Shown piece after piece: positions 5,798 through 5,982 of a DNA stretch of 5,982 nucleotides (the stretch's first letter is position 1; each line of letters starts with the position of its first letter). The stretch is from assembly GCA_005883655.1 (NCBI GenBank), contig VBDA01000206.1:1-5982 (forward strand), given 5' to 3'. This DNA is from Betaproteobacteria bacterium. Lineage in GTDB: Bacteria > Pseudomonadota > Gammaproteobacteria > Burkholderiales > Casimicrobiaceae. Below the pieces are notes generated by a model, which saw nothing but the letters and a program-made list of their open reading frames with translations, searched no databases and was not told the origin of the DNA. A program made the position numbers and the translations under genes.

Positions 5798-5982
5798 ATG
5801 ACTCCCCGCAAGATTGCGACCAATACGCGTGCCGAGCATATGCGCGTCGGCGTCGTGCTCTGCCGCTTCAATGCCGCGATCGGCCAGCCGTTGCTGGAGG
5901 GCGCATTGCGCGCGCTCGGCGAGGCAGGCGCGCAGGAGTCATCGATCACTGTTGTCACGGTGCCCGGCGCGTTGGAGGCACC
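5798..5982 (+). CDS. ribH: 6,7-dimethyl-8-ribityllumazine synthase, N-terminal part
   Basis: This gene runs off the right edge after 61 codons. Lumazine synthase condenses 3,4-dihydroxy-2-butanone 4-phosphate with 5-amino-6-ribitylaminouracil, the penultimate step of riboflavin synthesis, and normally assembles into pentamers or 60-mer shells. The visible part has VGVVLCRFNAAIGQPLLEGA (17-36), with Phe24-Asn25 of the substrate-binding RFN motif, then an amphipathic helix and VTVPGALEA (53-61), which matches the VPGAxE active-site strand. The first 15 residues (to the second Met) are a short polar leader, as is common in proteobacterial RibH. The ATG at 5798 is the probable start; an in-frame ATG at codon 15 is possible but would begin immediately before the core strand. 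No good ribosome binding site is visible. Its product partner RibB is encoded just upstream, so the two follow consecutive steps. Confidence 0.92.
   Translation, partial: MTPRKIATNTRAEHMRVGVVLCRFNAAIGQPLLEGALRALGEAGAQESSITVVTVPGALEA

Overview
The window looks like GC-rich chromosomal DNA from a proteobacterium, most probably a betaproteobacterium. The reasons are a glutaryl-CoA dehydrogenase with a typical proteobacterial sequence, a zeta-class GST isomerase next to a short FAH-family hydrolase, a ribB gene fused to a degenerate GTP cyclohydrolase II domain followed by ribH, and a FimT/GspH-type minor pilin. The taxonomic call is inference from protein resemblance and gene order; no search was run.

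Layout. Positions 1-95 hold no recognisable gene, only a small hairpin downstream of the first gene. A minor-pilin gene (fimT/gspH type) runs leftward from 659 to 96 behind a strong ribosome binding site. A divergent intergenic region of about 220 bases (660-879) separates it from a rightward block that fills the rest of the window: gcdH (glutaryl-CoA dehydrogenase, 880-2058), a zeta-class GST maleylacetoacetate/maleylpyruvate isomerase (2074-2715), a short FAH-family fumarylpyruvate/acylpyruvate hydrolase (2809-3525), an alpha/beta hydrolase resembling kynurenine formamidase that is broken by a reading-frame disruption (3556-4372), ribB with a catalytically dead GCHII-like half (4458-5678), and the first 61 codons of ribH (5798 to the window edge).

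How the genes fit together. The first four rightward genes form a catabolic group: glutaryl-CoA (from lysine, tryptophan or dicarboxylates) to crotonyl-CoA, and cis-trans isomerisation plus hydrolysis of a ring-cleavage product of the gentisate or homogentisate type. The hydrolase may have served tryptophan breakdown. The last two genes make the two direct precursors of the lumazine ring system in riboflavin synthesis: RibB makes the four-carbon unit and RibH condenses it with the pyrimidine. A perfect TATAAT just upstream of ribB suggests that the riboflavin pair can be transcribed on its own.

I found no clear new biological system. The points most worth a second look are the disrupted hydrolase, in which the catalytic His lies in a different frame from the Ser and Asp; the 12-bp tandem repeat that encodes the RibB tail and ends in a stop codon that is itself a mutated repeat unit; the long hairpin over the isomerase stop codon; and a GRxR motif in the pilin tail that may mark it as a DNA-uptake pilin.
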